From positions 1-55,748 of IMG/VR virus record IMGVR_UViG_3300047163_000066: a stretch of DNA of 55,748 nucleotides. The stretch is one strand, 5' to 3'. The stretch is from a virus. Positions 35,746 through 42,993 of this stretch are shown here, piece after piece. Position numbers and translations under genes: made by a program. Position 1 is the first letter of the stretch, and every line of letters starts with the position of its first letter. Under the pieces are notes generated by a model, which was given only the letters and a program-made list of their open reading frames with translations, did not search any database and had not been told where the DNA came from.

Positions 35746-35982
35746 ATGTCCATCCGCTGCAAGTTTCAGCTCTCGTCGATCACCGAGTCCGCGTGGAGCC
35801 CGACGTCCAAGCAGCTCAAGTTCACCACGCAGTACGACCAGACGATCCCCGAGGACCAGCGGTTCGCGAAGGCGACACCGACCGGGACGTTCGAGATGAC
35901 CGTCGACAACCCGGCCGCGCTCGAGCAGCTGAAGCTCGGCGACTCCTACTACTTCGACCTCACGCCGGTGGTGGCGAAGTGA
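35746..35982 (+). CDS. Small hypothetical protein (78 aa)
   Basis: ATG 35746 is preferred to GTG 35731 because AAGGAG lies 7 nt upstream. It is polar and globular (FTTQYDQTIPEDQRFAKATP, QLKLGDSYYFDLTPV). It resembles small conserved proteins in phage tail/lysis regions, but no family is assigned. Confidence 0.6.
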   Translation: MSIRCKFQLSSITESAWSPTSKQLKFTTQYDQTIPEDQRFAKATPTGTFEMTVDNPAALEQLKLGDSYYFDLTPVVAK

Positions 35983-36251
35983 CCACGTTCGCCACGCTGG
36001 AGGCGGACGCCGTCAAGTACGGCCCGACCGCCCTCCAGGCCGCGAGCATCGCGCTCGCCATCATCGGCGTGGGCGGCGCACCCGCCGCGGTGCTCGCCGG
36101 CGTCGAGGCCGTGCTCAAGGCGCTGACCGCCGGCGTCGCCGCGGGCACGTCGCCGAGCGACATCTCGACCGAGCTCGGCAAGCTCGGGCCCGACCTCGGC
36201 ATGAACGACAACGCGGCCGACAAGGCCGTCGACGACAAGTTCGGCGTATGA
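35979..36251 (+). CDS. Small hydrophobic protein, possible second holin/antiholin (90 aa)
   Basis: GTG 35979. A hydrophobic stretch (ASIALAIIGVGGAPAAVLAG) continues into an Ala/Gly helix, followed by a polar tail (NDNAADKAVDDKFGV). It immediately precedes and overlaps the endolysin (ATGA), the typical place of a holin. Confidence 0.5.
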   Translation: MTTFATLEADAVKYGPTALQAASIALAIIGVGGAPAAVLAGVEAVLKALTAGVAAGTSPSDISTELGKLGPDLGMNDNAADKAVDDKFGV

Positions 36252-36949
36252 CAGACCCGCTCTTCGTCGACTGCTACCAGGGCGACGGCCCGAAGGACTG
36301 GACGGCGCTCGCCGTAGCCGGCGCGCCGTGGCACGGCGTCATCCTCAAGGCAACGCAGGGCACCTACTACAACCCGCGCGCCTGGTACCTCGGCGAGATG
36401 GCCAAGGTCGCTGCGGTGCCTTCGGAGCGCAAAGGCGTCGATTGGTTCTTCGGCGCGTACCACTACCTCGACATGAGCCAGGACGGCGCCGCGCAAGCGG
36501 ACTTCTACCTTTCCTGCGCTGGCGACGATTTCTCGCAGCCCGGCGCACTGTGGCCGATCGTGGACGTCGAGCGCGGCGGCCAGCGCGCGCCGTCGCTGAC
36601 GAAGCAGCGGGTCATCGACACGACGAGCGCATTCGCGGCGCGCATCCTCGCGGTGACCGGCAAGACGCCGACGCTCTACGGCGGCTCGCTGCTCGCCGAC
36701 CTCGGCATCACCGACCACATGGGCTGCGGCCGGCTGTGGATCGCCCGCTACACGCCCACGCTGCCGCACGACGTGATCTCGCGCATCGGCTGGAGCGAGC
36801 CGTGGCTGTGGCAGTACTGCGGCGACGGCGAGGCCTCGCTCGCGGGCTACCCGAACCAGGCGCCCGGCTGCGGCAAGGTCGACATCAGCGTGCTCACGCG
36901 CGCCGGCGGGATCGCGGGCCTCGTGCATGACCTCGCGAGCAGTGCGTGA
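36248..36949 (+). CDS. Endolysin: GH25-family muramidase
   Basis: 233 aa. GH25 features in order: LFVDCYQG with Asp8, VILKATQGTYYNP, WFFGAYHYL, the catalytic PIVDVE with Asp106 and Glu108, TLYGGS, LWIARYTP, and WLWQYCGDGE followed by VDISV. It hydrolyses the beta-1,4 bond between N-acetylmuramic acid and N-acetylglucosamine. There is no signal peptide, so it depends on a holin for release. A single catalytic domain with no wall-binding module fits a Gram-negative target. Confidence 0.9.
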   Translation: MTDPLFVDCYQGDGPKDWTALAVAGAPWHGVILKATQGTYYNPRAWYLGEMAKVAAVPSERKGVDWFFGAYHYLDMSQDGAAQADFYLSCAGDDFSQPGALWPIVDVERGGQRAPSLTKQRVIDTTSAFAARILAVTGKTPTLYGGSLLADLGITDHMGCGRLWIARYTPTLPHDVISRIGWSEPWLWQYCGDGEASLAGYPNQAPGCGKVDISVLTRAGGIAGLVHDLASSA

Positions 36950-37101
36950 GTTTCGAGACAACCGAGACCGAGCGCCTGGAAGCGTTGATCGATCGAGAGG
37001 TCGCTCGCGTCGACAGTTTGGAGCGCCAGGTCGCCGAGATGCGCGTCGCGATCCTCGACCTCGCGATGCGACTAGAGCGCTCACTCACGAGGCGACCGTG
37101 A
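36946..37101 (+). CDS. Small coiled-coil protein (51 aa)
   Basis: GTG 36946 overlaps the endolysin stop. It has one heptad-like helix (ETERLEALIDREVARVDSLE, VAEMRVAILDLAMRLERSLT). Its stop overlaps the GTG at 37098. No family recognised. Confidence 0.5.
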   Translation: MSFETTETERLEALIDREVARVDSLERQVAEMRVAILDLAMRLERSLTRRP

Positions 37102-37334
37102 GCGAGCGCCGCTTCCGTATCATGGACGGCAGTCCGTCTGTCCCGTGGCGGCTCGTCGAGCCGCACGAAGCGCAGGCCATCAAGAACCACGACCAGTCAC
37201 TCGAACGCCTGAACGAGCGCGGCGGTCTCTCGGCTGGCGAGTTGTGGTGCGTCGTACACGGGCTCAACTGGCGCGAACAACCAGGCACCGAAGCGTTGGC
37301 TGCACGCATCCGCAGCGGCGAGTGGCAGCGCTGA
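37098..37334 (+). CDS. Hypothetical protein (78 aa)
   Basis: GTG 37098. Contains PWRLVEPHEAQAIKNHDQSL and LWCVVHGLNWREQPG. No family recognised. It is placed after the lysis genes in an accessory stretch. Confidence 0.55.
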   Translation: MSERRFRIMDGSPSVPWRLVEPHEAQAIKNHDQSLERLNERGGLSAGELWCVVHGLNWREQPGTEALAARIRSGEWQR

Positions 37335-37335
37335 C

Positions 37336-37518
37336 GTGTGCCCGCACGGCCTGCATAGCGTCGCCGCGTCGTGCAGCCAGTGCATGGGCGCCACGCCGCG
37401 TCGCGTGACGCTCGCCGACGGCCTCGCGACGATCGACGGCGGCGAGCAGCGGGCCGCGCAGCCGCAGACGTGGAGTCCGGCAACGAGGCGTCAGCAGGCG
37501 AAGGGTGGGCGACGATGA
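37336..37518 (+). CDS. Small Cys/His-rich protein (60 aa)
   Basis: GTG 37336. The N-terminus CPHGLHSVAASCSQC supplies possible Zn ligands. The rest is basic and disordered. Its stop overlaps ATG 37515. No family recognised. Confidence 0.45.
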   Translation: MCPHGLHSVAASCSQCMGATPRRVTLADGLATIDGGEQRAAQPQTWSPATRRQQAKGGRR

Positions 37519-37790
37519 CATCAGACGGCGCACTGCTAGCACTGATCGTAGATGACGGATATGCGATGAGGCTGCTCGCCGCATGGGGCGCGCTCGCGCC
37601 CAGACTCTCCGACATCGACGACCCTATTACCTTGGCGGCGCTCGCCGAGCTCGCGCCTGGCAATGTCGCGAAGACTCTCATTAGATTGCGTGCGGCGCGG
37701 GCGATCGTGGACGGTGGCATTTCCGATCTCGCCGACAAGGCGCTGCAGGCGCGCGTTTCCATTTCTCTCGGTCAAAAGAAGAAAAAATGA
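37515..37790 (+). CDS. Small helical protein upstream of ParB-like gene (91 aa)
   Basis: ATG 37515 (ATGA). It is helical and well formed (PITLAALAELAPGNVAKTLI, ARAIVDGGISDLADKALQ), with a basic end (GQKKKK). From memory, similar small proteins precede ParB/terminase-type cassettes in other phages and may be DNA-recognition subunits. Here TerL is 27 kb away, so this is inference. Codon use is less GC-biased than in the structural genes. Confidence 0.6.
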   Translation: MTSDGALLALIVDDGYAMRLLAAWGALAPRLSDIDDPITLAALAELAPGNVAKTLIRLRAARAIVDGGISDLADKALQARVSISLGQKKKK

Positions 37791-38308
37791 TCCGCTACGA
37801 ACGTCGCGATATTTCCGACCTGCGTCCTGATCCGGCAAATCCGCGCACGATCACGCAGGCGGCCAGCAAGGCGTTGCGCGCATCGCTGAAGCGCTTCGGT
37901 CTTGTTCAGCCCGTGATCGTCAACGAGCGCACAGGAAATGTGGTCGGCGGGCACCAACGCGTAGCGGCCGCTCGCGCCAATGGCGAGACGGAGATCGATG
38001 TCGCGGTAGGAGATTGGTCGCCAGCTGACGAGAGGGCGCTCAACGTGACGCTCAACAACCTCGCAGCGCAAGGTACGTTCGAGGGCGTCGCGAGTTATCT
38101 GAGCGGCGTCGACATGGGGCTCGCGACGCTGAAGGAGTTGCGTCTCGATGTGCTCGTGCTCGGCGATGATGGTGACGAGAAGAAATCGACGAGCGATCGT
38201 CAACTCGAATACCGCGTGGTCATCTCGTGCGTCGACGAAACGCATCAGGCGGAGTTGCTGGAACGATTCGACGCAGAGGGCCTTAGCGCGAAGCCGCTGA
38301 TCGTATGA
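37787..38308 (+). CDS. ParB-like N-terminal domain protein (173 aa)
   Basis: ATG 37787 (ATGA). The ParB/sulfiredoxin-like fold has DLRPDPANPRTITQA, LVQPVIVNERTGNVVGGHQR (GGHQR at about 54-58) and ALNVTLNNLAAQG. It lacks the C-terminal HTH and dimerisation domains of partition ParB. Phage versions often accompany DNA-modification enzymes and may use nucleotides or nick DNA. It overlaps the downstream ABC-GNAT gene (ATGA), so they are probably functionally linked. Confidence 0.8.
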   Translation: MIRYERRDISDLRPDPANPRTITQAASKALRASLKRFGLVQPVIVNERTGNVVGGHQRVAAARANGETEIDVAVGDWSPADERALNVTLNNLAAQGTFEGVASYLSGVDMGLATLKELRLDVLVLGDDGDEKKSTSDRQLEYRVVISCVDETHQAELLERFDAEGLSAKPLIV

Positions 38309-39417
38309 GAGTTGATGTCACGGTCAGCGTCGAGCAGTCGGCGACGGCGCGCATGCGTCAGGTGTCGGCCATGTTCGATGCTCCTATCGCCAAGAAAGCG
38401 GCTCGAACGTGGTCCGGCGAAGTGCCGATCGAAGATCGGCCGTGGTCGATCGGTCTCGTCGTTGGTCCGAGCGGCGCAGGCAAGAGCACGGTGGCGCGAC
38501 AGATGTTCGGCGAGTCGCACACGACCGCATGGGATCAGCGAAGCGTTGTCGACAACTTCCCTCGCGAGATGTCGATTGAGACGATAAGCACGGCGCTTTC
38601 AGCGGTCGGCTTCAATACGATCCCAGCATGGGTTCGTCCGTACGGCACGCTGTCCAACGGCGAGAAGTTCCGCTGTGACCTGGCGCGGACAATCGTCGCC
38701 GAGCAATCTCTCGTATGGGTTGACGAATTCACGAGCGTCGTCGATCGACAAGTCGCCAAGATTGGCTCCCACGCACTCGCGCGCTACGTCCGATCGCAGC
38801 CGGGCCGGCGTTTCGTCGCGGTCGGCTGTCACTACGACGTGATCGATTGGTTGCAGCCAGACTGGATCCTAGAGCCGGCGGACATGGCGTTCGCATGGAG
38901 GTCGGTTCAACGTCGACCCGAGATCCGAGGCGATATCCGACGAGCGCCCCGGTCGCTCTGGCGTCTGTTCGCTCCCTATCACTATATGAGCGCGGACTTG
39001 TCAGCGAGCGCGAGATGCTTCGCGGTCTACGTCGATGATCGACCGATCGCGTTCTGCGGCGTGCTGCCATTGCCGGTATCTCGCGGATCACGAGCAGGAA
39101 CGGCGATCGATCGCGTGTCTCGCGTCGTCGTGCTGCCCGACTGGCAAGGCTGCGGCGTCGTGTTTCGACTGCTCGAATCTCTCGGCGCCGCCTATCTGGC
39201 CGTCGGGCGTCGCTTCCGCAACTATCCAGCGCACCCAGCGTTCATTCGCGCGCACCAACGCAAGGCGTGCTGGCGTGAGACAAACACGGCAAGTCAAGGC
39301 AGCAGCAGCAGCAGCAGCGGAATCGGATCGGCTGGGGGGCGCAACTGCGCCGTCTTCGAGTACGTCGGCGCTGCGATGGATCGACGTCAGGCGGAGCGAC
39401 TGCTCGCGCTAGGCTGA
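38305..39417 (+). CDS. ABC-type ATPase fused to GNAT domain (370 aa)
   Basis: Walker A GPSGAGKST (54-62), ABC signature LSNGEKFR (116-123), Walker B LVWVDEF (136-142) and switch His in VGCHYD (~176) form one ABC cassette without a transmembrane part. Residues ~220-370 are GNAT-like (IAFCGVLPLP, VVVLPDWQGCGVVFRLLESL). A Ser stretch from six AGC codons is near residue 335. Coupled to ParB-like 37787. The pair probably acts on DNA or another macromolecule, not in transport. The substrate is unknown. Confidence 0.78.
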   Translation: MRVDVTVSVEQSATARMRQVSAMFDAPIAKKAARTWSGEVPIEDRPWSIGLVVGPSGAGKSTVARQMFGESHTTAWDQRSVVDNFPREMSIETISTALSAVGFNTIPAWVRPYGTLSNGEKFRCDLARTIVAEQSLVWVDEFTSVVDRQVAKIGSHALARYVRSQPGRRFVAVGCHYDVIDWLQPDWILEPADMAFAWRSVQRRPEIRGDIRRAPRSLWRLFAPYHYMSADLSASARCFAVYVDDRPIAFCGVLPLPVSRGSRAGTAIDRVSRVVVLPDWQGCGVVFRLLESLGAAYLAVGRRFRNYPAHPAFIRAHQRKACWRETNTASQGSSSSSSGIGSAGGRNCAVFEYVGAAMDRRQAERLLALG

Positions 39418-39722
39418 AAGTCAGCCCATCGAATCCGCCACAGGAGTTTCGGCGCCTTCATCTTGCGGAGCCGCAGACGCAGATCGCCGAGCGTCGCGAA
39501 GCCGTCGAGCACGGCGTCCTCGTGGGTTAGGTCGCAAGCGGCTACATGATCAATCGCAACGATCTGCGAGTGTCCGAATACAGCGCCCGGCGAATAGCCG
39601 TTTTGCAACGTGAGTCGCGAGCCGATCGTCGCTCCGCGAGCGAGCTTCGCGCGCAGCGTCTGAGACTTGCGTCCGGCGAGGATCGCGTCGCGAAGATCGC
39701 GCGTGAATTGTAGGGCCGGCAT
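39387..39722 (-). CDS. ASCH-domain protein (111 aa)
   Basis: ATG 39722, chosen because the family begins MPALQFTRDLRDAILAGRKS. QTLRAKLARGATIGSRLTLQ and GHSQIVAIDHVAACDLTHED follow the ASCH/PUA-like beta-barrel pattern, with the conserved G-x-K-x-x-T/Q-x-R-x-K region. ASCH proteins bind RNA or modified nucleosides. Some are deacetylases of modified cytidine. It is the last gene of the leftward cluster promoted at 40629. Confidence 0.72.
   Translation of the reverse strand: MPALQFTRDLRDAILAGRKSQTLRAKLARGATIGSRLTLQNGYSPGAVFGHSQIVAIDHVAACDLTHEDAVLDGFATLGDLRLRLRKMKAPKLLWRIRWADFQPSASSRSA
39412..39426. terminator. Hairpin between convergent operons
   Basis: GGCTGA-AAG-TCAGCC forms a perfect 6-bp stem at the 3' ends of the rightward ABC-GNAT gene and the leftward ASCH gene, which overlap by 31 nt. 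There is no T-tract on either side, so intrinsic termination would be weak. Its position is the main support. Confidence 0.35.
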
Positions 39723-39931
39723 CAAATTGTCACCTTGCGCGCCGCGACCAATTCGCCACGCTTGTCGATGCTGTCGTCGTAGTCGATTTCGATCGTGTCG
39801 CCGCGCGCGCACTCGGACAGATCGGCGCCGACGCGGCCGAGGTATCGGATCTCGCCGATCGGCGTGTGGCCGTAGACCTGGTCGCCGTCACCGCGGACGC
39901 TCGTGACGAGGTAGCGGACGGTCGCGGTCAT
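39722..39931 (-). CDS. Small hypothetical protein (69 aa)
   Basis: ATG 39931 overlaps the wHTH stop, and its own stop overlaps the ASCH start. A compact beta protein (VGADLSECARGDTIEIDYDD). No family recognised. Confidence 0.55.
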   Translation of the reverse strand: MTATVRYLVTSVRGDGDQVYGHTPIGEIRYLGRVGADLSECARGDTIEIDYDDSIDKRGELVAARKVTI

Positions 39932-40191
39932 CCGAGCCACTCCCTCAGGCCGTCGACCGTCAGCGCGTACGCGGTCGGCGCGCGACGCGATGGGTTGATC
40001 CGGTCGCCCTCGCTCTCCTTGAGCGGCGCCCCGAGCACGTCAAGGTCGTGGACGATCCGATAGACCTTGCGCCAGTGGATTCCGGTCGACTCCGCGACCT
40101 GCAGCACGGTCACCGGACCGCGACGGAGCGCGCGCAGCACGGCGATCGTGTCTCCAACGCGCGAGTCGGAGTGCGAGGTGTTGATCGGCAC
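39928..40191 (-). CDS. Winged-helix DNA-binding protein (87 aa)
   Basis: GTG 40191. Helix-turn-helix and wing: TIAVLRALRRGPVTVLQVAE, STGIHWRKVYRIVHDLDVLG, then YALTVDGLREWLG. This is IclR/MarR-like in style. It could control the TTGTC-N7-GACAA operators upstream of its own operon (40620-40687); that is inference. Confidence 0.65.
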   Translation of the reverse strand: MPINTSHSDSRVGDTIAVLRALRRGPVTVLQVAESTGIHWRKVYRIVHDLDVLGAPLKESEGDRINPSRRAPTAYALTVDGLREWLG

Positions 40192-40629
40192 CTAGCGCGC
40201 CGCGTCCCGTCCGTCGGCGTACCACTGACCGTCGCGAGCGAAGCCAGCGCCGCCGATCGTGCACGGCCAGCGGAGCGAAAGCCACGTTGCGAGTTCTGCG
40301 GCGGAGACCACGCACGCGCCGACCTCGCCGGGGCGATCGAGCTTGGCGTCCCACGCCACGTGCACGTCGTCGCTGTAGTAGTCCTCGTCCTCGCTGTCGG
40401 GGTTACCAACGACCGTGGAGACGAGGATCGTGCCGCCGTCGTAGACGTAGCTATCGGTCTCGATTACCTCAGCGCCGTCGAGCAGACGCTCCAAGCGGTT
40501 GACCGCGGCGTCCGCTGGAGTAGCGATCGTCGCGATGTCGGCGTTCGGGTGCTCGGCGCACACGTTATCGCCTTCGACCTGGGCTCCGCATTCCGAGCAG
40601 TGGCTAGACACGGTGTTGATTGTCGACAT
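40192..40629 (-). CDS. Zn-ribbon-start hypothetical protein (145 aa)
   Basis: ATG 40629 lies 6 nt after a TATACT -10 element, which suggests a leaderless mRNA. The N-terminus has HCSECGAQVEGDNVCAEHPN (possible Zn site). The body is acidic (VVGNPDSEDEDYYSDDVHV). The C-terminus has WLSLRWPCTIGGAGFARDGQ. No family recognised. It is the first gene of the 40629-39387 operon. Confidence 0.6.
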   Translation of the reverse strand: MSTINTVSSHCSECGAQVEGDNVCAEHPNADIATIATPADAAVNRLERLLDGAEVIETDSYVYDGGTILVSTVVGNPDSEDEDYYSDDVHVAWDAKLDRPGEVGACVVSAAELATWLSLRWPCTIGGAGFARDGQWYADGRDAAR

Positions 40630-40687
40630 GTGACAAGTATAAGCATCGCGGGGACGGGCGCAAGGGTTATTTGTCTGAATTCGACAA
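40620..40687 (-). promoter_or_regulatory. Leftward promoter flanked by two TTGTC-N7-GACAA operators
   Basis: On the minus strand, TTGCGC (40663-40658), 16 nt, TATACT (40641-40636), then ATG at 40629. Two identical palindromic half-site pairs, TTGTC-N7-GACAA, lie at 40620-40636 (covering start codon and edge of -10) and 40671-40687 (upstream of -35). A dimeric repressor at both would shut the promoter, perhaps by looping. Confidence 0.65.
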
Positions 40688-40769
40688 GAATAGTAAGTGC
40701 AGGCCGGCCCGGGCATCAGCGCTGCTCCGACTTTTCAATGGGGCCGGCCGAGGGCGAGGTGCTAGGGAT

Positions 40770-40891
40770 TTGAACCGCCGACTGTCACACCGGCGGCACA
40801 CGCATTCAGACCGCGCGCAGCAACCTCTTGCGTGGACTCGGCTTTGGAGCACGAGACGCCAGGCCTGAAAATCCGCGTGTCGGCGGTTCAA
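40770..40891. repeat. Inverted 13-mer pair around the attP region
   Basis: TTGAACCGCCGAC at 40770-40782 is the exact inverse complement of GTCGGCGGTTCAA in the tRNA-Phe T-arm at 40879-40891. Next to the left copy a GCCGCCG...CGGCGG-type hairpin can form. It may be an integrase arm site or a second tRNA fragment. Confidence 0.5.
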
Positions 40892-42071
40892 CTCCGTCCC
40901 TGGGCACTTCTTTCTCCGTCGAAGCGAACGATTCTTCGACGGAATTCCGGATCGATGGCGGCGAGGCGCTCGTGCCACCAGCGCCACCAGCGCCAGCGTT
41001 TGGTACAGCGCGCGACACACCGGCGTCACAGGGCAGGGCTTCGACGCCGGGCAGCCGCAAGATCGCCCGCGACAGCGTGCTCTCGTCGAGCTGTCCGTAC
41101 ACGAGGTCGACCATCCGCGTCGACGAGTGCCCGAGCAAGCGGGACACCACGAGCAGCGACTCGCCGGCCTGCACGAGCCACGAGGCGAACGTGCGGCGCA
41201 GGTCGTTCGGCGTGCACCGCGGCACGCCAGCGCGCTTGCACGCGGCGGGCATGTCGCGCCCGACGTTGGCCCACGGCTCGAGCACGCGGCCATCCCAGCC
41301 CGCGCGCTCGCCGAACGATTCGAGCCACGGGCGCAGCACGGGGTGGATCGCGATGGCTCGCGGCTTGGTCTTGCCCTTGGGCACGCGCAGGGCGCCACGG
41401 CCGAGATCCACATCCGTCCATGCCAGCGCCTCGAGCTCGCCACGGCGCGGGCTCGCGAGGGCGATCAGGAGGCAGTACAGCGTACGGCGGGCGAGACGTT
41501 CCTCGCGGTCAGCGAGCGTCTTGGCCTTCGCGCGAATGGGCGCGGGGGGCAACAGGTGGTCGATCATCCGCACGAACTGGTCGGGAGTCAGATATTCGGC
41601 GCGCGGTGTGTAGCCCGCGTGGAACTTCGGCACGACGCTCGGATCTCCTCCACGCTCGCGCTCCTTTGCACTCGCCAGCGCGCCACGGAGCACGACCAAC
41701 TCCTTGTGGACCGAGTGCCGGTGCGAGCCCTCGCCGAGCCGCGTCGCGATGTAGCGCTCGATCGATTCGAGCTTGAGAGCGCCGATCGGCGTCGCGCCGA
41801 GAAGCCGCGAAACGTGCCGCGACTTCTGGCGGTAGCAGCTGATCGTGCCGTCGGGCTTCCCAGCGCACGCGACGTCGACGAAGTAGGTCAGGGCAGCGTC
41901 GAGCGCTTCGGTTTCGTGCGCGGGACGATCGGTCGTAGCCATTTCGAGCTCGCGGAGCCGAACGCGGGCAACCTTGCTGTCGCTGGTGCGGGTCGAGCAG
42001 CGGCGCCTCCGCCCAGCGCGATCGAAGTAGTCCGCGTACCAGGTCCCGCCGCGGTTGTAGAGCTTTCCCAT
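40806..42071 (-). CDS. int: Tyrosine recombinase / phage integrase
   Basis: 421 aa from ATG 42071. The N-terminal arm/SAM-like domain is up to ~160. The catalytic part has Arg in SPRRGEL (~210), Lys in PKGKTKPR, box II TPNDLRRTF (first position Asn289 instead of His, Arg292), LLGHSS (His315) and Tyr325 in LVYGQL. The C-terminal ~35 residues are encoded by the attP tRNA segment and its flank (VPRDGVEPPTRGFSG), so they are likely non-catalytic and would change on integration. Confidence 0.92.
   Translation of the reverse strand: MGKLYNRGGTWYADYFDRAGRRRRCSTRTSDSKVARVRLRELEMATTDRPAHETEALDAALTYFVDVACAGKPDGTISCYRQKSRHVSRLLGATPIGALKLESIERYIATRLGEGSHRHSVHKELVVLRGALASAKERERGGDPSVVPKFHAGYTPRAEYLTPDQFVRMIDHLLPPAPIRAKAKTLADREERLARRTLYCLLIALASPRRGELEALAWTDVDLGRGALRVPKGKTKPRAIAIHPVLRPWLESFGERAGWDGRVLEPWANVGRDMPAACKRAGVPRCTPNDLRRTFASWLVQAGESLLVVSRLLGHSSTRMVDLVYGQLDESTLSRAILRLPGVEALPCDAGVSRAVPNAGAGGAGGTSASPPSIRNSVEESFASTEKEVPRDGVEPPTRGFSGLASRAPKPSPRKRLLRAV
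40863..40907 (+). other. attP core: 3' half of a tRNA-Phe gene
   Basis: Reading plus: anticodon loop CTGAAAA (40865-40871, anticodon GAA), 3' anticodon stem TCCGC, variable loop, T-arm GGCGG-TTCAACT-CCGTC, and acceptor CCTGGGC-A. The 5' half is absent, so this is not a functional tRNA. It lies in the integrase 3' end, the usual place for attP, and predicts integration into a host tRNA-Phe(GAA) gene. No CCA is encoded after the discriminator. Confidence 0.82.
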
Positions 42072-42253
42072 GTTGGCTCCTGCATTTTGCTCTCGACGTA
42101 GCGATCCACGGCCGGCTCGGGCACGAGAATGCGACCGGCGATCTCGACGTGCATCATTTCGCGCGCGACGCGGTAGGCGGATCGCTTCGAGATGCGGAGG
42201 CGGTCCGCGAGCTCGGCGATCGTCAGCAGCTTGGCTTTCGAGATCGGGCTCAC
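41888..42253 (-). CDS. Excisionase-like MerR/HTH_17 protein (121 aa)
   Basis: GTG 42253. The N-terminal ~60 residues are a small winged HTH of the excisionase type (KLLTIAELADRLRISKRSAY, RILVPEPAVDRYVES). The frame stays open 184 nt into the integrase gene, giving a Pro/Ala/Thr tail of no evident fold. It is likely the directionality factor for Int. The long overlap couples both genes. Confidence 0.7.
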   Translation of the reverse strand: MSPISKAKLLTIAELADRLRISKRSAYRVAREMMHVEIAGRILVPEPAVDRYVESKMQEPTWESSTTAAGPGTRTTSIALGGGAAARPAPATARLPAFGSASSKWLRPIVPRTKPKRSTLP

Positions 42254-42739
42254 GCAGCGGTCTCCACGTCGACCGACCACTCCCACCGCATCTTGGTCTG
42301 TGTCGGCGCGCGATCGACCCGCGGCCTCGCGGTGCGCGACCACGAGCCGCCACCAGCCTCGCCGACGAGCCGAGCGTTGCTAGCCCGCAATGACACCCCC
42401 CCCCTCCGAAGGAAGAGTGTACGTGACGAGGCGTCGGTAGCCCATCGCGCGCGCGGCGCGCCAGCACGCGCCGTAGAGCAGCGAGCAGCCGTTGCCGATC
42501 GCGGGCAGCACGCACACGCGCGTGATCTCAGCGGTCCATCCGTCGGCGAGGTTGCGCGCGACCGGCCGACCGACGGTGGCCACGCCGACGATGCGCACAG
42601 GATCGATCGCGGGGAACTCACCGCACGCTAGCGCGAAGATGGCGCCGCGCGGCGCTGGATGGTGACGGTGGTGCAGCGCGACGAACGCCGATGCGTCTCG
42701 AATCGAGACAGGGACGACTTCGAGAATCGGGCGCGTCAC
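42250..42739 (-). pseudogene. GNAT-like XF1762-family protein, frameshifted at a G9 tract
   Basis: From GTG 42739 the protein reads ASAFVALHHRHHPAPRGAIF, IVGVATVGRPVARN, WTAEITRVCVLPAIGNGCSL and AMGYRRLVTYTLPSEGG, a GNAT-like fold known from bacteria and phages as XF1762. At nine G (plus C9 42396-42404) it runs to an early stop at 42380. With eight G it continues VSLRASNARLVGEAGGGSWS and RPRVDRAPTQTKMRWEW to 42250, giving 162 aa. Either a phase-variable switch or a sequencing error. Confidence 0.75.
42396..42404 (-). repeat. Poly-G (G9) tract in coding sequence
   Basis: Nine consecutive C on the plus strand (G9 in the gene) sit exactly where the reading frame of the XF1762-like gene breaks. 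Deleting one base restores the full-length frame. Confidence 0.95.
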
Positions 42740-42993
42740 GGCGCTACCCTCGCGGCGCGCTTGCGCACCTGTTCGTGCTTGCGCCATCGGATCCACTGCG
42801 CGGCGTGTGCGCGTGCCGGGAACGACGCCATCAGCAGCGCCGAGCCCTGGCCGCTCCGGTCGGATGACTCGACGCGCCATACGTCGAACGTCGTCCACGA
42901 TCCGTACGCATGACCGTCACGCACGACCTCGCGGCGCTCGACGAAGTACTCGCCTCGCGCACACGGCATGCGACCGTGCTTCCAACGCGTCAT
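42736..42993 (-). CDS. Hypothetical protein (85 aa)
   Basis: ATG 42993. Its TGA overlaps the next GTG (42739). Basic and Trp-rich (WKHGRMPCARGEYFVERREV, AHAAQWIRWRKHEQVRKRAA). No family recognised. Confidence 0.55.
   Translation of the reverse strand: MTRWKHGRMPCARGEYFVERREVVRDGHAYGSWTTFDVWRVESSDRSGQGSALLMASFPARAHAAQWIRWRKHEQVRKRAARVAP

Noticed and set aside
40863-40907. A functional tRNA-Phe
   Set aside because: Only the part from the anticodon loop onward is present; the 5' half is replaced by integrase coding sequence, so it is an attachment site.
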